Origin: N074bin45 sp039587475
GTDB lineage: Bacteria; Gemmatimonadota; Gemmatimonadetes; Gemmatimonadales; GWC2-71-9
Direction of reading: 5' to 3'
NCBI GenBank assembly: GCA_039587475.1
Contig: JBDHIK010000003.1
Location: forward strand, 19,426-83,425
DNA: 64,000 bases
Shown here: positions 61,977-64,000 of the stretch, piece after piece
Numbering within the stretch: the stretch's first letter is position 1
How the letters are laid out: every line of letters starts with the position of its first letter
The notes under the pieces: generated by a model
What the model was told of the DNA's origin: nothing
Database searches by the model: none
What the model saw: only the letters and a program-made list of their open reading frames with translations
Translations under genes and position numbers: made by a program

Positions 61977-63346
61977 CGCATACGGTACGCATCGCTTCGG
62001 GCCAGGGGTTCTGGGGCGACTGGCTGGAAGCGCCGATGCGGCAGGCACAGGGTGGGCCCATCGATTACCTGATGATGGACTACCTGGCTGAAGTCACCAT
62101 GTCCATCATGCAGAAGCAGAAGTCCCGGGACCCGTCACGCGGCTATGCCCGGGATTTCGTGCCGCTGATGGAGCGCCTGCTGCCGGAAGTGGCGGCGCGC
62201 GGCTTCAAGGTGACGACCAACGCCGGTGGCGTGAATCCACGCGGCTGCGCCGAGGCCGTTCTCGACGTGGCGCGTGGCCTGTCGCTGGAACGCCCGGTGA
62301 AGCTGGGCCTGGTGACGGGCGACGACATGCTGGACCGGATCGACGAACTGCTCGCGGCCGGCCATCCGCTGACCAACCTGGACACCGGGAGGCCGCTCAG
62401 CGACGTGCGCGACCACATCGTGTCGGCCAACGCCTACCTGGGGATGCGGCCTATCGTGGAGGCTCTGGCCGGCGGCGCCGACGTGGTGATCACCGGGCGG
62501 GTGACCGACACCGGTCTGACGCTGGCGCCGATGTTCCACGAATTCGGCTGGGCGCTCGACGACTGGGACAAGGTCGCCGCCGGCACCGTCGCCGGCCATA
62601 TCCTCGAATGCGGGGCGCAGGCTTCCGGAGGCAACCTGCTCTATCAATGGCAGGACGTTCCCGGCCTGGCGGATCCCGGCTTCCCGATTGTCGAAGCGCA
62701 TGCCGACGGCAGCTTCGAAGTGACCAAGCACCCGGGGACCGGTGGCGTGGTGTCATGCCAGTCCGTCACCGAACAACTCGTCTACGAAATGGGCGACCCC
62801 AACGAGTACATCACGCCGGACGGCGTCGCCGACTTCACCACGATCCAGCTGGAAGCGGCGGGCCAGGACCGGGTGCGTGTCCATGGCATCGCGGGCGGCC
62901 CCCGTACCGACATGCTGAAGGTGTCGATTGCCTACGGCTACGGTTTCAAGGCCGTTGGGAGCCTGGTGTACTCCTGGCCCGACGCCTACGCCAAGGCCCA
63001 GGCGGCCGACCGCATTCTGCGCCAGCGCCTGCAGGACCTCGGATTGGAGTACGAACAGATCCTGACCGAGTTCGTCGGTGTCGACGCCACCCACGGTCAC
63101 CTGGCCGGCCCGCCCGACCCGGAGATCGCCGAGGTCGAGTTGCGCGTCGGCGTCCGGGCCCGCGACCGGGCGCCGGTCGAGCGCTTCACGCGCGAGATCG
63201 CCCCGCTGGTGCTGACCGGTCCCCCCAGCGTGACGGGCTTCGCCGGGGGCCGGCCCGCGGTACAGGAAATCGTGGCGTACTGGCCGGCGCTGATCGATCG
63301 GACGGAAATCGAACCACACGTGAAGGTCGAGTGGCTGGAGTCGTGA
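61973..63346 (+). CDS. AtuA-family (DUF1446) protein
   Basis: About 457 residues of the acyclic terpene utilisation AtuA family. Typical segments: RIASGQGFWGDW, TNAGGVNPRGCAEAV, VVITGRVTDTGLTLAP, LECGAQASGGN, VTKHPGTGGVVS and VRVHGIAGGPRTD. AtuA is required for citronellol/geraniol and related branched acyl breakdown in Pseudomonas, but its reaction was not established to my knowledge. Here it follows the carboxyltransferase, separated only by the protease gene, and overlaps that gene by 4 bp. Confidence 0.9.
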   Translation: MTHTVRIASGQGFWGDWLEAPMRQAQGGPIDYLMMDYLAEVTMSIMQKQKSRDPSRGYARDFVPLMERLLPEVAARGFKVTTNAGGVNPRGCAEAVLDVARGLSLERPVKLGLVTGDDMLDRIDELLAAGHPLTNLDTGRPLSDVRDHIVSANAYLGMRPIVEALAGGADVVITGRVTDTGLTLAPMFHEFGWALDDWDKVAAGTVAGHILECGAQASGGNLLYQWQDVPGLADPGFPIVEAHADGSFEVTKHPGTGGVVSCQSVTEQLVYEMGDPNEYITPDGVADFTTIQLEAAGQDRVRVHGIAGGPRTDMLKVSIAYGYGFKAVGSLVYSWPDAYAKAQAADRILRQRLQDLGLEYEQILTEFVGVDATHGHLAGPPDPEIAEVELRVGVRARDRAPVERFTREIAPLVLTGPPSVTGFAGGRPAVQEIVAYWPALIDRTEIEPHVKVEWLES

Positions 63347-63390
63347 TGGTGGGGCGCGCGACCCGAAGACTGTGGACTGTGAACGCCTTG

Positions 63391-63419
63391 CTGACCCCCG
63401 CCGACTCGTGACGGATAAT
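63391..63419 (+). promoter_or_regulatory. Possible internal promoter before the AtuA-like small gene
   Basis: CTGACC (63391-63396) and GATAAT (63414-63419) with a 17-bp spacer in the 87-bp gap after atuA. Initiation would leave a leader of about 8 bases. No clear Shine-Dalgarno. Weak candidate. Confidence 0.3.
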
Positions 63420-63433
63420 TCTGGGACACTGAC

Positions 63434-63778
63434 ATGACGACCGTTCAACTTCGATACCTCGCCCACGCCCGGTCCGGCGACAAGGGCGACTCAGCCAACG
63501 TCGGCCTCATCGCTCTGGCGCCAGAGTACTACGACATCCTGGTCCGCGAAGTCACGGTGGAGCGGGTTGCCGAACACTTCGGCGACATGGTGAGCGGCGT
63601 GGAGCGCTTCGAGCTGCCAAACCTCCGAGCCCTGAACTTCCTGTTGCACGGCGCCCTCGACGGTGGCGGCACCGTGTCGCTCAAGACGGACGCGCAGGGC
63701 AAGGTGTACTCCACCGCTCTCCTGAGGATGGAGGTCCCGGTGGACGATCGGGTCGCAGCGGCGGTCGGTAATGCCTAG
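63434..63778 (+). CDS. AtuA-related small protein (ferredoxin-fold-like domain)
   Basis: 114 residues. YLAHARSGDKGDSANVGLIAL is the family signature (here split by its opening strand), the same domain that forms the C-terminus of longer AtuA proteins. Here it is a separate gene 87 bp after atuA, so the two are probably subunits or were split from a fused ancestor. The rest has LPNLRALNFLLHGALDGG. Function unknown beyond association with branched acyl-CoA gene sets. Confidence 0.88.
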   Translation: MTTVQLRYLAHARSGDKGDSANVGLIALAPEYYDILVREVTVERVAEHFGDMVSGVERFELPNLRALNFLLHGALDGGGTVSLKTDAQGKVYSTALLRMEVPVDDRVAAAVGNA

Positions 63779-63861
63779 AGGATACCGTTCGCTCTCCATC
63801 TCTGTAGTCCCGGTGGTAGTCCCCGCCGCCCCCGCGAGCAAGGAACAGGATCGCTGACCCT

Positions 63862-64000
63862 ATGTCCGAGTCGACTCTTTCACTGCTTTCGAGCCTGGAC
63901 GGTGGCCTCCTCACCCTCACGCTCAACCGGCCCGACAAGCGCAACGCCCTCGATACGCCGACGCTCGACCTGCTGCACGCCGAACTGGAGCGCGCCGATC
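63862..64000 (+). CDS. Enoyl-CoA hydratase/isomerase family protein, 3'-truncated by window end
   Basis: Only the first 46 codons are visible. After a short lead comes LTLTLNRPDKRNALDTPTL, the crotonase-fold opening with the first oxyanion/CoA-contact segment. Substrate cannot be told from this; its place after AtuA genes and a carboxyltransferase suggests branched acyl-CoA (for example methylglutaconyl-CoA or isohexenyl-glutaconyl-CoA). The 83 bp before it show nothing beyond AGGAACAGG purine-rich sequence some 12 bases upstream. Confidence 0.88.
   Translation, partial: MSESTLSLLSSLDGGLLTLTLNRPDKRNALDTPTLDLLHAELERAD

Overview
This 64 kb window is high-GC chromosomal DNA (roughly two thirds G+C by eye), gene-dense, with many GTG/TTG starts and dozens of 4-bp ATGA/GTGA stop-start overlaps. 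I see no phage, insertion sequence, CRISPR array or tRNA gene; the only structural RNA gene is a tmRNA. The gene set points to a free-living, Gram-negative-type heterotroph. It includes Vms1/eRF1-like, split acyl-CoA mutase, CxxC-bearing PDZ and HD-GYP proteins, lipoproteins, a PurS/PurQ/small-PurL complex and a Fe-S-type PurF. My best guess is Gemmatimonadota or a close neighbour; this is inference from style and content, not a marker-gene placement.

Layout. 1-3.3 kb: end of guaA, then a PAP2 phosphatase, an HD phosphohydrolase and a membrane AlbA_2 protein, tightly packed on +. 3.3-7.5 kb: a PtsN-like EIIA (-), then dusB-larB-degenerate GGDEF protein (+) and ssrA, whose encoded tag is ANTELAMAA. 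7.7-10.2 kb: ECF sigma factor, probable membrane anti-sigma, and a secreted double-PDZ protein. 10.3-13.2 kb (-): GNAT, purE, purK and a His-rich UreH/TauE-like membrane protein. 13.3-15.2 kb (+): MarR and gdhA behind an AT-rich promoter.

15.2-31.1 kb (-): an almost gapless run, in transcription order lexA, truA, a trypsin-like protease, purB, purC, psd, pssA, purS, purQ, a zinc-ribbon protein, purL, purF, ppdK, glpD. It joins most IMP synthesis steps to phosphatidylethanolamine synthesis. 31.4-36.6 kb (+): a HEAT-repeat protein, an HD-GYP protein sharing an N-terminal module with it, and a 7-TM/GAF/MCP-type receptor, which look like one signalling unit. 36.6-39.7 kb: folK, panB, panC, a YqeK-like HD protein and a LytR_C protein. 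39.7-43.2 kb: glycerate-2-kinase divergent from serine-glyoxylate aminotransferase and hydroxypyruvate reductase, a complete serine-to-2-phosphoglycerate branch. 43.3-44.3 kb: rlmN (-).

44.5-64 kb is one long + run: aspS, phoH, ybeY, two CorC/HlyC-like CBS proteins, mgtE, a UbiB-type kinase, then an acyl-CoA module. That module holds a MeaB-type GTPase, a split B12 acyl-CoA mutase, a bacterial eRF1-like protein between the two mutase genes, a carboxyltransferase, a TPP-II-like subtilase lipoprotein, AtuA, an AtuA-like small protein and the start of an enoyl-CoA hydratase. The mutase carries Phe and Gln at the two positions that are Tyr and Arg in methylmalonyl-CoA mutase, so isobutyryl-CoA mutase is the better call. 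The module then reads as branched-chain acyl-CoA breakdown.

Most unusual points: the eRF1-like protein (SGQ in place of GGQ) inside the mutase operon, the HEAT/HD-GYP/receptor unit, CxxC pairs placed at the ligand groove of both PDZ domains, the purine/phospholipid super-operon, and promoter geometry that implies leaderless mRNAs.
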